The position numbers were made by a program, and so were the translations under genes. Source: Ascaris suum (Eukaryota; Nematoda; Chromadorea; Rhabditida; Ascarididae). From it: a stretch of DNA of 64,000 bases. The stretch lies in NCBI GenBank assembly GCA_013433145.1, contig CM024175.1:6370516-6434515 (forward strand), in the 5' to 3' direction. Each line of letters begins with the position of its first letter. Positions within the stretch are counted from its first letter, which is position 1. The notes beneath the pieces are model-generated. The model saw nothing but the letters and a program-made list of their open reading frames with translations. It had not been told where the DNA came from and made no database searches. Of the stretch, positions 1 through 16,900 are shown piece after piece.

Positions 1-49
1 GCCAGTCTGGTTTTTTGGTTTTTTGTTGAAAGGATCGTTAACTGATCCG

Positions 50-73
50 ATCGACGAGTGATTACTCGTCGAT
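50..73. repeat. Perfect 10-bp stem, 4-nt loop inverted repeat
   Basis: ATCGACGAGT (50-59), loop GATT, ACTCGTCGAT (64-73). A further G-T pair (49/74) could extend it. It lies in the MYST intron just left of the first visible exon. Function is unknown; it could form a hairpin in the pre-mRNA. Confidence 0.7.
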
Positions 74-150
74 TCTATCGTTGGCGAATAAAAGTCGTTG
101 TATATTTGAGCGCATTGCCATCATCGAAGAGGTGCTTGAAGGAATTATGA

Positions 151-1973
<1,823 letters not shown>

Positions 1974-4900
1974 TACGTCTTGTATATGTGTACGTCGCAT
2001 ACGTAGCCACGTATAAAGGTCGTGAAAGATTGCTGAATGTATACGAAAAGGGCACAGTTGTGGATGGATTGAAGCACATAAGAGAATAACCGGTTCACAG
2101 TGGTCGTTTCGTCGGTGGATAAGTGGGAGGAGAGGCAGGGGGAGAAGGGAACAAGATTGATTCTTTTTCCAGAACTGCTGCACTGCGTTACTGATTTTAG
2201 AAAAGTTCAAGGGTATAGGTATTGCTGTCTACGTTGTTTCGTATATCCATCTTCGTTTATATTTAGAGGCAGTTTGGAAAACAAAAGTTTCTAAGGGCGT
2301 TTAAACACCATTAATTTAGTTATTTTTGTACGTATCTAGCGAGTGGAATTCGCTCAAGAGCCTGTAGAGCAGCAGCAGCACAATGACCTGATCGTTCGAA
2401 CGCTTTTCTGCAAGTCCTGGAGGGTCGATGTTTTCCACTTCCATTCTCAGGAAGTGAGGAGGGATAAGTTTGTCATTTTTAGGGTGTTGTAGTACAACAT
2501 TTCAGCTATAATGGCCATCAGAAGATGAAAACGGTGCTTAATCTGGAAGCTAATTTTAGAATATTTCAATGGTGAGCTGAAGTTGTGGGCGATCCAGGCG
2601 TTACATTTTCAGCATACGTACTTACGATCAACACATTTTTCGTCTGTTCACTTCACGTTGTTTCTTATATTTCAGTTGTTTGATGTAGTGTCGGTTTGAA
2701 ATTTCAAGTAGTCATTTCTACTTCAAAGAGAGTCCTCTCCTACGTGTACTCAAATCCCGAACTTTATGGAACATGAAACTGTGATTGCGAGAACGTTTGG
2801 GAGAGTTCATGATCTTCGGGAGGTTCTGAGGGTATTAGCAGTTAGCGGTTTTTGTCTCTCATCGGTGAAATTTTAAAGCTTTGTTCATCGAGCACTTCTT
2901 ATGCATTTAAGCTGCTTTCGTTTCCTCGCCGGCAACCAGCTTTAGTTTGTCCACATTGATTTTTGTTGAAAGTGGGTGCTTGATTTAGCCTCATTCCCCA
3001 GAAGGGATATGTATCAGACGTTTGGTGGTACGTATAACTTTGTGTTTACGTTGGTCTCATTCTTAACAGGTATGTTTTTGCTTTTTTGAAACTTTCGTGC
3101 TGCTCTTACATACGTCGTGGCGTTGCGTTGTTATTGTTGCTGTTGTTGTTATTACTTGTTTAGTGTTGACAGTATTTGCCACTGCAGTTCCATATAGTTT
3201 GTCATAGCGTTCCATATATACATATATATAACATATACATATATGCATTGCCTTAATAAAGCTTAAGTGGCATTATACATCACAAATGCAAGTAATTGGA
3301 CGACGATTACACAGTTCCACATACCATCATTCTTATCTCATATATTAGCGGAAGGTGTTGCGATTTTGATCACGAATTTCATTCTGATCATTAAGATAGC
3401 AATCACTGGTATTCTTGCAGTAATGGTTTAGTCTTGCAGTTGTTCGTGGTAAATGTGGACAGCGTCACAATGAAAACAGCGAACGCCCCCCCCCCCTCTC
3501 CTCTTCGTTTATAACAGATGGCGTCTCTCATGTAGGCGAAAAGCTGCTTGAACCGTTCTTTAATAAATCTCATAGGAACAACGATTGATTTTCAGTTCTT
3601 ATTCTTGCCGAGAGGAACTTCTCCTAAACAGCCGACAGTAGCTACTTGTGAGACTCGAGGGTCGAGATTATGTGATTGAATTGCTGGTGCATTTATGGGC
3701 CAATGCCGCTCGTTTATCTTAGACGAAACAAACATTTATTAAAATGCAATTCATGGTTGTTATGGGCAAAAGGAACGATTAGGAAAAGGATGATATGTCT
3801 CAGGAGGATCAGTTCTAGCAGGAGGGATGGATTCGTTGTGCGACTGCTGTGGCGTGTAAACAACATCACGGAAGCAAAGAGATCGTTTATTACGAGAACA
3901 CGAGACGGTGAGAAGTACGCACACTGATTAGCAAGCGAGGCTGCAACCTATTTGTGTGTCCTCGGCTATGGCTCCTAAGGCAGGTAATAATCCACATGGG
4001 GGGAGGCCAACATCGTGATCAACACAAGTGTGAGGAAAGCAACATATTTCACAAAATGAAGATCACCAAGATCACAGAGATTAAAAAACTCGTTTGATCA
4101 TGATGGGTCGCTCGTTAAGACGTTGTGTGCGAAAGGAACGGCTATTGCAGGTAAAGCTGAAGCTTGTTGCATGGAGGGACACCGTCTCATAAAAACAGGG
4201 GGGGGTTTCGTTATTTTAGAGTCGATTTTTGCAGACAAAAAGATTGGTTTTTTGCAGTTAAGAGGGATGTTCGTTTTTTGCAGACGAAACGAATGGTTCG
4301 CTGTGGGCAAATGTGATGATTTATTGTAGACCAAGAAAGGGACTGTTCTGGGTGAGGCGACTGACATGTTACAGACAAAAGAGGCGGCCGGTCCTCTGTA
4401 GTTTGCTAGTCGGTGAGTTATACTTCCGGAATAGGGGCCCCAAAATTGGGGAGAGTCGAGTTTGAATCTGCTTTCTTAGGAGAGGCTTAAGAGAGCCTAG
4501 TTTCGTTCTCGGGCTTTTCGAGGCCCTGAAGCAAGATACATCCGATCTTCTGCGTTCCAATGCAGGCACAGAACAATATTGGCGAGCTTTCGATTAATCG
4601 GTATGAAATTCCCGTTTAACGGGATCGAATCGTTCGTTACGGAGTACAGATTGTTGCGAGGTCATAAAATTGTCGGTTGAGGTGTCCTGTGAAGCCCACC
4701 GGAATTAAAGTCATTCCATGCATACAATATTGTTTTCTTCTGTTGGCCAAAACCCTGCGTGAATTGAAGTGTATATAGCATAAAAAGGTTAGTTAAATTG
4801 ATTAAAAGAAGTTCCAAGAAGTTGATCGCCCAGCTTCGTAATAACATCATTCATCTAGTTAGAGAGTGCGGTTCATTTGTTTGACGAAAATGTTGAGTTG

Positions 4901-7900
4901 GGAAATCCTGGTGACCTCAGGGGGATCAAAGCGAGCGTGCGGGTCTCGGGTGAAGCATGCAGGAAAATTTCAAGCCTAAAATGGCCGAAGTTTTTTTGGG
5001 AAAGAAAAGGTCAACGTCATTTACGGCGCAAAACTCAGCCTAAAGTTTGTCTTCCTCCCTTTCCCCTCTCTGCCGTAATTTTTTTCTGCGTAAACGATAG
5101 AGAAGGAGGGAAATCAACTTCTCTCAAAAACAAGGAGACGTCATTGTTAAGGGATTAGAGCTTAGCATTTGCTTATCCACATGACAACAGGCTGTTATTA
5201 CTGTGTCGCCGCCTAAAGGTACGTTGAGAACATTGACTCAGGTAGCAATGAGTCACAAGAGCGAGTTAAAAATTTTATAGGTAGCACATAGAAAGCGTTG
5301 TGTTATATGGATGAGTTTTGCATACTCGATATGAAAATGAAATACGAACGAAAAAGAAAGCGATACTGCAGTTTGCGTTTGAAAAGTTTCACTAACACTG
5401 TCAAAGGAGCGTCGAATTTTTCGACCAACAAGAGTATACGTTCTGCTAATTATTATATTTCCTCAATTTTTAGAAGTCAATATTTCAGCTTTCAGGTTTC
5501 TCGATCTTTTGTTTATACTTTGGAATACTGCTAAGTAATTGATTATTGTTATTGGTAAGGTGAAATGAAACAGATATTTTCTTTGAGAAGCTCAACAAGT
5601 GAGATTTCAAAGAGTGTATTGGACCTAGTGCACTACGATTGAGTCACACTATGGATTTGATTTCGAAATACCGCAGTGCGGCTTTAAAAAAAAGAAGCCT
5701 TTATTACCAATAGAAAAAAACGCTGGATGAAGAGATTTTCTGGACGCGACGGTCGTTTAATTTTCGATTCACGAAGAATAGCCAAAGCTTGATTGCGTTA
5801 TGACTCATGCATACATGCATGGTCCACCAAAAGCATTCGTTAACAGCCCTCTCCTATGCGCTTATAGAAACGCTCTATGCACGTATCCTCCATTTATAGC
5901 TCACATATATGCTGTATTATATTTTCTATTTCTAATGCAATACTTATTCGCCCTTTTAAGCTAGATTTCATTTCAATCAAACAATTAAGCAATATTCGTG
6001 TTTCTTAGAATAACCTCCATCACAAGTGCGGAACAATTATCGAACCGAGGGAATTTCTCGGAATTTTTTTGTTAAGGAAAATCTTCGACCACTGAACTCT
6101 TCAGTAACAAATGCCATAATGACGAGTTGTTCCTGTATAATTTCTTTTGCTTATTCATAAGCGATTTTGAAATGTAAACCTTTCACCATATGATTCAAAA
6201 GTTTTCATAAGGAGGAGTAAAGAGTACAACAACGAAAATTCCAAATTGAAAAATTCACAAATAGAGTATTCGTTGGTTTGCTCACAAAAGGAAGTCGTTA
6301 ATCTCTTAGCCAGAATACATGCACAATGCACATTCACAGCCATTACGCGCCTCGAAGCAGCTGTCGCTTTTTGCCATCTCATATTGTTTCGATGGTTATT
6401 ACTAAGCAATAGCAAATGTATGTATTTTGTTTCACGTCGAAAAGAGAGTACAGCTGATTCTTTAACAAGCAATTAAATCTGCCAAAATACTCACATCGCG
6501 TAGACGATAATTTCGAGTCACACACTACCAAATCAACTGAATATCTCAACGCCATAATATCGGAGATCGCATTTACTGCAGTAAAAATATCATGGGCCAT
6601 TTATGTGATTTTACGCATGTTATTTAAAGATCGTTTAGACCATACTGCGACCCGGTTAACGATTATCTAGGGTCGCTTTTATTCGCTTTTGTGAATCTTG
6701 CGTTTGTAAAGAGCGTTGTAGCGAAATCATCTAAGTGATACTGGTCTTCGTCTTCCTGCTGCACGAGAACCATTGAGACTAAGGCACTGAAATTCTTGGA
6801 ATACTCGCTATGCTTAAAAATTAAAGTACCAACTTCATAGGCACTTAAATGCGCATAAAATCGGTCGGTGCATTTTGTACCGGGCAGATCGCATTCTATA
6901 TCCGGTCTACATCGAAAAAAAGCACGTTTGGGAGGAAGATTTCAATGAAATCGTGTGTTTCAGGATTACGAATACGTTATTGCAAATAGTGAATTATTTT
7001 TAGAGCAAATGGTGATAACGGTTGGTGTAGTGAACGAGATTCCAGACACGCATATCCATATTACGTTCATTGGCACATTTCCTCGCAGGTTTTGCACAGT
7101 GCTATGAATATCTTTTGTGTTTTGTCCTCAGAAGGTTTCGCTCGATAGTTGCCTTTGAGCTAGCTTACGAAGAAGGGAGCGGAGGCAGCTGGCAAGCCAA
7201 AGAATTAATCGAAGTCTTATGCCTTGAAAATTTCCACCTAGGACTTGAAAAATTTCTTATTGTAACAAAACTTTTGAAGTAAAAATTAATTTCCTTTGCA
7301 GCGATGCTTCTTCTAACTCGTTGCTGCTCTGAAAAGAGGTTCCCAATGAACGTCCATATAAAAGATTCCCTCAAGTCGGAGCCGCGATTACAATCTCATT
7401 AAGCATCAAATGGGAATATGAGCCCACCTTAATTCTTACTGGAAATACACTCTCTCTATCAGGGACTGCATGGATCATGGCACCATTTTCTGACATTTAA
7501 AACAAAGCCACACTCCATTACATCTCATTTGTGGATATGCATCTGTGCACTTGTGAAATCTTAAACTTCACTCGACGTTTGAACTCCATAATTTAGTCAT
7601 AATCGATCACAAATGTAATAGGTGATTAGATTATGGTGATAAAGGTGATAAAAATACTAGGCGATAAGAATTTGTTGGAATCAACTTAATTAGCTCACAA
7701 ATTCTCGATTCAGCTATGAGCAAGAATTCTTACGTTTCGTGCGAACACCGGCTATGTTAATCAAAAGTGGCTCGTCGTGAAGGCGTAGGTGGGAGATGAT
7801 ATCTAATAAAATTTACTTTTTGCAGTAAAATAAGCAAAAATTTCATGTGCCGCATTGAAGGGTCGAACTATTGAATCTTGCTGGATGCATATGGCCTCTT

Positions 7901-10900
7901 AATTTAATTCCCAATTATATGGGTTATATTTGAAACGCAATTGTATTATCTATAACATCTTCTATCTGTAATAGGAGAATGTCTTATTTAGTGAACGTTA
8001 TTACTAACAGTAGTTGTTTCATTTAGAATTTTTTGCTACTCGTCGTTGATATTTTGCGCCTTTGGTGTTATATGCTTGGGCAGTTTAGATGAGAGGACGA
8101 CTATACTTGGGAAAGCAATTGCAATTGGTGCTCTTCGGGCGTGTGTGTCTGCCGCGTTGAGCCCTCGAGTGCTGGCCACTCCAGTGACCGGCCAGATGTG
8201 CCTCTTAGTTGGATCGCCGATATTGTTGCTCATCTGGAATGCACGCTGACTGGCGTTTAGCTGACTCGAATGCCGTACTCTTTTTTGCATTCTGCCCTCA
8301 CGTTCGATCACCTACTTCGTCGTGTATCGTTTTAATTCCACAATCGCGTTTACATTTCGACACTCAATTCTTATCCAACCTCATTTATGTGCAAATGAAT
8401 GTGCTTTGCAGGGTATCTTCATGCTGTGAATCATCAACTTCTGCACTCCAGCGATATTGAGGTTTATAGCAGAATTAACCAGAATGCTCCAGTTCTTCCG
8501 TTTGTCCCAATATGCGATGTTTTTCGCCTTTTTCTTCCAGTCTCGCTTTCCGGCTTCCGGATTTTCCAACGTTTAGGCTGTGTGACCGACCGTTTGCCTT
8601 CTTTCGGTTCACTCTAGCTTTGCACTTTCAAAAAGGAAATGCAGTAATTTCTAAAAATCTCCGTAATCAGAACTGCGATCGAACAAACCTTTCCCCAATA
8701 TTATTTATAATCCTAATTTTGAATCCTGAAGAAATCCATTTGATATAGTAGCATATATTCGACAAGATCCATTATTAGTGTGAAGCAATATGCAATGTGG
8801 GGCTCTAGAAGTGGTCTGTTTTCACCTACCGAGACCACTGCAACAGTCCTCCCTGGATGTTATCAGAAGTTCCAAAAATTAGAAATACTGTGCACATCGT
8901 TTATACCGCATGAATTCATATTGCTTCTCTTCTCGCAAGGTGCTGCATGTTTTTTGTGAAACAGTGAAGGCTCTATGTTTCATTTTTTTTAATGTGTAGA
9001 AGTACGCAACATCTTCCGTTGTTGCATTTACGAAAGTCTTGAGCGCTCCTTTTGCGGTTTTTGCTCGTCTTCTTCGTTTTCGTTGCTTTCTCCCCTCACC
9101 CTCCCCCTCTGCAATCCGTCTTTTTTCGTCCTTTGTTTTTCATTTTCTTTTTCGTTCTTTCTTTTGATTTTCCTCTCTTATATGTAATGAACCGAAATTC
9201 AAATTTTCAATTTTGTTTCCACAACACACTTTTCTTACACATCAAACATATGTAGTTCAAATTCAAGCAGTCGTTCAAGTTTAGTTTCTTTATTTTTCGT
9301 TCATTAAACGGTGCAGTCGTTTTGTTTGCAGAATATTACCACTAAGAATGAATGCATCTTCCAACTCATATAGCTGCGTTTTTATGAAACGCCATAAAAA
9401 CAAAGAATGCTTCGTACGCAATGGTACAAATATGTATATGTGGCAAAGTATATCATCGTCGTTCACTTTTAGGCGAGTGCATTTAGCGATATTTGCGTTA
9501 GGAATGATTTCTGTCATGTTAACGATGATGCCATCTTATGGCTGTATTTTTCAGTTGTTTGATAGCTATTATTTTTGCAGTATCTAATAGAACCGACGTC
9601 TATTCGGGATGGCAGTTTAATTCGAGTCTAATTTTGCTCGATTATCTTCCCTCAGTTTTCATTATTCCCCAATATTTTCAAATTAGATCAATATTTACTC
9701 GTAAACACACTTTTAATAATGCTGTAACTGCTAATTAATCAACGCTTTATATAATTTGATAAAAGGCGTCGATTTACAGAAATATATATTTTATAGCTCT
9801 GTGAACGTTTTACTCTTTGTTGTTCTTATTCGCATACTTTTATATATTCTCCCACTTCGATGCATTGAAATTAACTAAATGAACAACAAGGAGAACAATT
9901 TTCACTGGTTCAATGTCTGAGATAGGTGTTGAAAATGCTGAAAAACACTATGAATAAATGAAAAGGCAACTCGTTAACTGAACAGATGCTTTGTAAATTA
10001 GAAAGTAGTGCAATACAAAATTACTATAAATAATTGAATCACGGAATATATACCGAAACGCTTAAATAGAGAAGTGGGAGTGAATGAAATTGCAGATTTA
10101 GTGGAAGTTGCAAAATGACTGTTTACATTTCGAACTATGATAGTGTTTCTTATGTCAATTATGAATGGATCTAAATCGGCTCATATCTATTATATCATAA
10201 AATAAACTATTTTAGGCTATAATTGATTCGTAACCAAAAATGGATATAACCTTTATCGTTCTTTTAATATTTTATGCTGAGGGGTATCGCTATTGCTCGT
10301 TTAAACTAATGAGTTCACATACTGCATATTGGACGGAAAAAGAAAATAGTTAACGACCATCCCGGCACATCTTTGTGGCTCTGGGCAATTACGTTACGCG
10401 AAATTGCTATATTAAGCTGAGCTTTGTTCATTGCTCATCCCAGAATTTCTGGGAGGATGTGACTTTTGCATAAACTGCTTATGGTTTGAAAACTGGAGAG
10501 GGGAGCGAAGAAGGACTGATAAAGAATGTTGAGTATTATTGTTTTGATTTTCGAAAGCACTTATCCCCGGCACAAATAGACGCTCAAATGTTCATTAGTA
10601 ATACTGCTTGCTCTTGCTTCTACGAGCAAATGAACGAACCAATAGGGTGCATGACTTCGTAAATATACGCTTATGGCTGTCTGTTTGTATTTAGAAACAG
10701 AGGTTGGAAGGCTTATTAATTGAACGGCACTTAATGAGCACTCGTTTTTCTGAGTTTCCTCCTTCCATTATTCATTCATTTCATTTTTCTTGGTATGCTT
10801 ACAGTTATCTCAGCGATATTTTTTGCTACCCTGAATGAATCATATGCGTGCGGTCTAATAAAAATGGCATATGAGAGCAGATGACCATATATATAAATGT

Positions 10901-13900
10901 GCATATGAAATGAACGCCTTACATTATATATGCTAATCTTCTATGACAACGTTTTCGGCGTAACGTAAAAGAATACTTTCTAAGGCGCATTTATTGGATC
11001 TATAGATTATTAAATTTATGTGTTTTTTAAAACTTTAGACGTTCTATTTTTGAAATTTTCTGTCCCACTTTGATGCATAAAACTCGGCAATAGTGCTTAA
11101 GATTGAGCTAGTTATTGCTTTAGAAGTCACCTTATTTTTAATAGCCATTTAATAGTTGAATAATCTAAGATGTTTGCCTTATCCAGCTAGTTTTTTTTTA
11201 CTCATATACGATTTCAGAGCACTGAAACGGTTCAATCTATAAAGAACGTGTTGCCCATTTATTTTCTAATAGGATCGTTTGCAAGAGTTGTGCATAATTC
11301 ATAGTTGTTTTTGAATGTTTACTGGCTAAATAAACCGGTAGATTCCGAAGAAATTGTAAACTTCTTTGCCGAATAAAATGCCCTAAAGTTGCATCATCTA
11401 TCCTAAGGATATTTGTTATCTGTTGTTATGTATATTCGCAAACGTCAATCGTTTTCTTCTCTCACTAGCATTACAGCGATGCAATAATTTTCGAATGTGT
11501 ATGTATTATTTATGCATAAGTTTAAAATATTAATACACGGTGAAATATGAACATTTACAACGATGTGGGTGAATCCGCTTACACGACGTACTTTACGATT
11601 GATCGTTTCGATATTATGCATGTTGTATATATAATTTTGAATGTATAATTACTATGGCGTATTTTATGTGCATGTGGAATGCCAGTAATATAACGCTGTC
11701 GCTAATGGCATCCTTACATTTCATTTACGTTCTTTCCATCGAGATGCATGAAAAGAAAGATTGAATTTATTTTTTTGGTGGTGGTAATTTTTTCCATTGT
11801 TTTATCTGACATTTAGTTTCTCTAGGAGCCAGGTAGTTGCTTTACTTGTTGAAATTGAAGAATATTTGATGACAATTAACGTCGATTATTGTCACTGCTT
11901 TTATTATTGCCTTCTTGCTTGCAATATACCTAGCTGTAAGCATTATATCCTCGAGAACTCTGTTATTAGTGGTCGTTTGTAGACAAAGGGCGTGCAAATA
12001 TATCTGAGAGAGGATTGTTTGCAGTGGAAAAACAACGAGACACAAAACTCTGATTATAATGCGAAAAAAAAAATTCATATTGAAAGGAATGAATTTTTGG
12101 GCGGAAATTATTGTAGTGAATATATTTATTCATTTTTCTTGTGAACATACTATAAATGACATTTATTCATGCATAATGGCTTCCATAGTATTTTGTGGAA
12201 TATGAAGAGAATGTCGAGTAAAGTATAGAATGTTATCGATAGCACAGTGATTGATAATTGATAAAAGCAAAATTTTTTACATTGATAGCGAGCATCATAG
12301 TGCAAATATTGTTTACTTCCTGTTTACTGCGAGCGAAGATAAAGGAATTATCGTTATCATTGCGGAGCTAATCGATGAAAAGCGATAGTGTCCTCCCTCG
12401 ACGTGAACGTTAATAGAGCAGTGAGCAAGCATAGCGTATATCGGATTTATTTAGTGATCTATTCCTCGAAATATTTACCATTATTTGTTTTATATTTATG
12501 TCGATATATAAAATAAGGCCGAATATAAATTTGCTTCATCGCCCGATAATCCTATTTTTTGCGTGCTGGATAACTGCAATCGATTTCATTCATTTCGAGT
12601 ATTTTCTTTGAAAGCGATAATGAATCTCGTTTTTGTTGCCTTTTATAGTCTTTCACTCTAGAAACCATATCTATCTTTTCGTGATTCATTACGGTAAGGA
12701 GTACGGTTGACAACTAACGATGTTTGCTGAAAGAGGATTTTTGCACCCCTCCCCCCCCCCCCTCCCCTCCCCCACTTATGTTTCAGTTTCTTTCTCCTTC
12801 CACCGTTATTCATAATATCTTCTTTCCTTTGTTAAACGGCTGAAAACTTTAGGAACTTCAATTGCAAAAAATTCCAACAAGAGTGAATCTTGTCAAATAT
12901 ATCCGAGATGATGCGTAAGTTTGTTACAGCAATGCGATAAATTGAACATGCCTATCAAAGACCTATCACCTTTTACTTCAAATCTCCATAATAAAATCGA
13001 AGAGAACGCCATAAATTTGAGCTCCCCTCCTCAAGACTCAAAATAGTTGAACACTTTCCCCTCTACTTTGCCACCCCCTTCACCACCGCCAATCCCTCTC
13101 CTTTGGTCCCTCCACAACTATCTTCCCAGTACTCTGATGACAACATTATTAGTGCATTTTTATTGGTTTGAAATGACCGACAGTGACATTGCAGCTGCAG
13201 TGCATTGCACATCGCCACCGAAGTGCATCATCAGTGAATTGATGCATCTGCATTAAATGCAGGAAATGCTGAACTCATGCGGTGCGCGTTGAGCAAATGC
13301 GTTCACTTCCTCTCATTTGTGCATCTTCATTATCAATTTGCATTCCTTAGGCAGCGAAAAACCTCTATGCTGTGCTATTTCCCATTATTTGTGATTAACA
13401 CGTGTTCATTGTGGTCAATGTACCATGAAAAAAATGCAGCATTGCAATGCTGACCGGGCGTCGTTAATCTCGCTCTTAAAACAGAAAAATGTTCAAAAAG
13501 CAGCGAAATTTACTTTAGGAAGGAATAAGAGTTTTTGAAACGAATTGTCCGAAGTTGAGAAAACATTAGCACTGTGCCTTTAAAAGGTCAACTAATAAGG
13601 ATAATTGGAAGGTTCTGTGGAAAAAACTATGGATGGGAAATTTTTTGACGAGAAAAACTCGTTAGCTTCATGTTAACCTTCAGCGAGCATAGTGCAGAAT
13701 ATGGATGTTATCCAAGAAATTCAGCATTTATCTCAAAATTAGTGCGTCAATTATTCTTTAAGTTATTAGTGTTCAGTTAAATTTTCGCTTTCAACAAGTG
13801 AAGAAAAGTTGGGATGCATATGAATATTAAGATGCTATTTCCATGTGAAAATTTTTTAAAACGGAATTTTATACAAAGCAAACGAACTCGCTTCAATAAA

Positions 13901-16900
13901 AACAAGTAGGAAAATGCATCACGGGAGCTGGCACCACATGTGCTTTTGTGTCCCGCTCACTCGGCTGGTCACTTCCAAACGCACCACAGAAATAATTGTT
14001 ATATAAAATGATGCATTTTGAGATATTTTTACTGACCGGATCTTCTACAGAAAGATTCATTTTTTTAGCGACTCAACAGCTCCAAAATGCACACAAAATT
14101 TCCCCATCTTTCTGTGTTGATAACTTCTTTCGCAGGTGATGCTGCAATATTATTGTCGTTTACGTCCATCGAATTTCATAATGCACACTTCGTCTGTGGT
14201 TTCAGTGGCTCCTGGTTAAAAGCACTCGGCAAGCAGGCAAACATAGATATGCAGACACATGACACACGCATAGACATGATGCCAGCGTAATTCAGCACAT
14301 AAATAGGCATATCTCGTAATTCAACTGCTGTTACATTCTCATGAGAAATATTTCTGCGAAATTTAAACGCATCAATACCCTGGCTGATATAAAAGACAAC
14401 TCATGATATATTTTCCAGCTTATCGAAATTTCCTTCCCTACTTTTCTGAAAACAATGTATGTAATTATATAAAGCAATAGAGCTAATAAACACCCTTAGA
14501 GTGCACACGTACGCGGCAAAACACATGAAAGCGACATAAAACGCCGCTTCATGGATGATATAGATGCCCTCTGTCGATTTTACGATCGAATGACCGAGCA
14601 TCAGGCGATGAGGAAATCGAAATTATCAGTGTTCTTGATCACATGAAAATAAGAAAATAACAATTATTTATACTTGTATGAATTGATATTTGATGATGAG
14701 TGTATAATGATTTTCGAGATATTTCGGTCCGCGAATCACCTCTCTTATACATTTCGAGTTGCTTCATCCGAAAATGTCATTCACAGCTGCATTTTCCTCC
14801 CTGTGGCATCCTTGTTGATGAGCGCAACCGAGCGTTCTATTAAAACTGGGACATCGCATTGATACTGCTTCATTATTCATGAGGCAGAAGGCGATATTTA
14901 TGCAGCAATTCAAATGACCCTCGAAATTTCATCCACCACGATGCAGTAGAGTTCTTTAGTTCGCTTTGCTATATAAATGCTAATCTCAGCATGAATATTA
15001 TTTGCTATAGCGTTCTTGAAAGATTTTGTCAGTAAGCAAAAATATCCGATAAGTTTAACGCTATTCCTGCTCAAAGCAAATTTTGCATAGACAGCAAATA
15101 CACTAAATATTTCTTCTTTACGACGTTGTTGAGTAAACTTCACGTCATTTGCCCTATCGATTAGCGTGCCGGAATTTCTCCTTAGTAGTTGAGAATACAA
15201 GCTGCTCACGATTAAATGCTCTTATTTTTTCATCCGCTTAGTGAAGTATGCTCATCTCAACTATATGGTAGTTTTCTTTTGAAGAGAGGACGGGACAAAA
15301 TGATTGTAACGTCCGTGTGAAATAGTTATGGAGAGGCTTATTGCAGGCTATGTTTTAGACAGGTTTTTAGCCAGTGTACTAAGATGTTGCTAATTTATCA
15401 GCAAATTCGTAGCCTTTCATCAATGAAATTCGATAAGAAACCTCGGATTAAATTCTTTACAGAGTGAATTCCTCTTATACATATTGCGTTAATGTGTTAT
15501 ATTAACCGAAGGACTCTTCAAATCATTGCTTTGCGTTTATTTTAGTTTTTGTGATAAGTTGACTGCTCTCACAACCAGAATGCACTGTGAGCAATGGAAT
15601 ATCGCCCTTCTGCGCCGGTTTTTCAATTTTTTTCTCGCATCTGCTCCTTAATGACGTTTCATTGCTCGCGTATAACAAGATTAGTGATTTTAGGTTTCAG
15701 CAATTCTTCTTCAAATAATGTGACGCTTCAATTTGTGCAGTGGCAGCTCTCGACGCGAATCCATTGAGAGTATTTCACGTAAAAATTGCATTTCCTCTTG
15801 TGTATAATCTAATTCGATATCTCTCGTTGGTTCGGTCTATGTTGTCCGGTGAGAGGGATTGATGTTTTAAATCTCTTGTGCACCCGAAGCATTTCATCGA
15901 AGATTTTGGGCTTTCTCATCCAAAAATGTGCCATTTAGAATCTTTGCTGTATCGCAGTGGTCAGACATTGGCACATCAGTCAGCAATGAGAAGTGATTTT
16001 AATGAATTTTTTTTTGGAGATTCACAAGCTGATTGAAAGGAAATTCCATCGATATTAAGAAAGTCATAACAACATGTTCAATATAGCGTCATTATTTCAA
16101 GAAGAGAAAAGACCTCTTTGTTGTTTGGCCTGGCCTGTCGTTATACTCGACGGATAAAGCCTTAACCGCAAGCTTTGAACTTTTCATTATGAGGTGCACC
16201 ATTGCAGGGCTGCTTGATATAACATGCAAGCGGTTTTCAAAGTCGTCCTTCTAAGAAGGAAGAAAGGGGATAGACGAAAGGAAAGGGAGGATACATTTAT
16301 GCGATTGTCTCTTCAAACAGGTATTATTCGTCGAAAAATTTTTCTATGGGTCTTTCTATTGGTCCATTATGGAAAAAATTTTTTAAACTATTGAATGAAA
16401 AGTATTCATTTGTTGCCACTTCGCTAGATTTAGCTTATTGTGCAACGCAGACGACGACGTCGATTTCCACTTGCGGCCTCTTTCTCAGCCAAGCAAAAGA
16501 GACCATCCACCCACACCCAGTTCCCATCTCCTTCGCAACTCCTCTCATTCCCTCCTTTGACCGTCTTCCTAGCTCCAGCACGTGGAATCCCGGGAGGCGT
16601 CTCATCTTATTGCATCTCTGAAGCCAATACATGCGTCTCATCTTATATTGCACTCTAATGTATAACACTGCGTTTGTTGAGCGTTGGTACTTCCTTCTCT
16701 ATCACTACTTCCGGCAACTGTAGGTAGACGATATTCTTCATTGGGTTTTTGTTTGCTCTCTTGTACGTCAAATTTCTCGTTATGCCTTTCTTTTCCTCTC
16801 TTATCGATTCAACTTTGATTTGAACGCTCGTTACCTAAATGTTGTGTCGATATCGTTTCCTGCATCTCTCTAGAAAAATTAGCTATAAATCTGTGAATAA

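Noticed and set aside
1..14. GCCAGTCTGGTTTT at the window start also occurs near 32855
   Set aside because: A 14-base match without shared flanks is expected by chance several times in 64 kb.
8040..8620. Overlapping open frames on both strands, including a cysteine-rich reading near 8110 and one starting GYLHAVNHQLL
   Set aside because: Each frame needs a poor splice site or contains a stop at its edge, the phases do not join, and no domain is recognisable. The patch is merely GC-richer.
16346..16668. Three overlapping 70-90 codon frames
   Set aside because: Open on both strands at once because of local GC and low stop density; no conserved motif.
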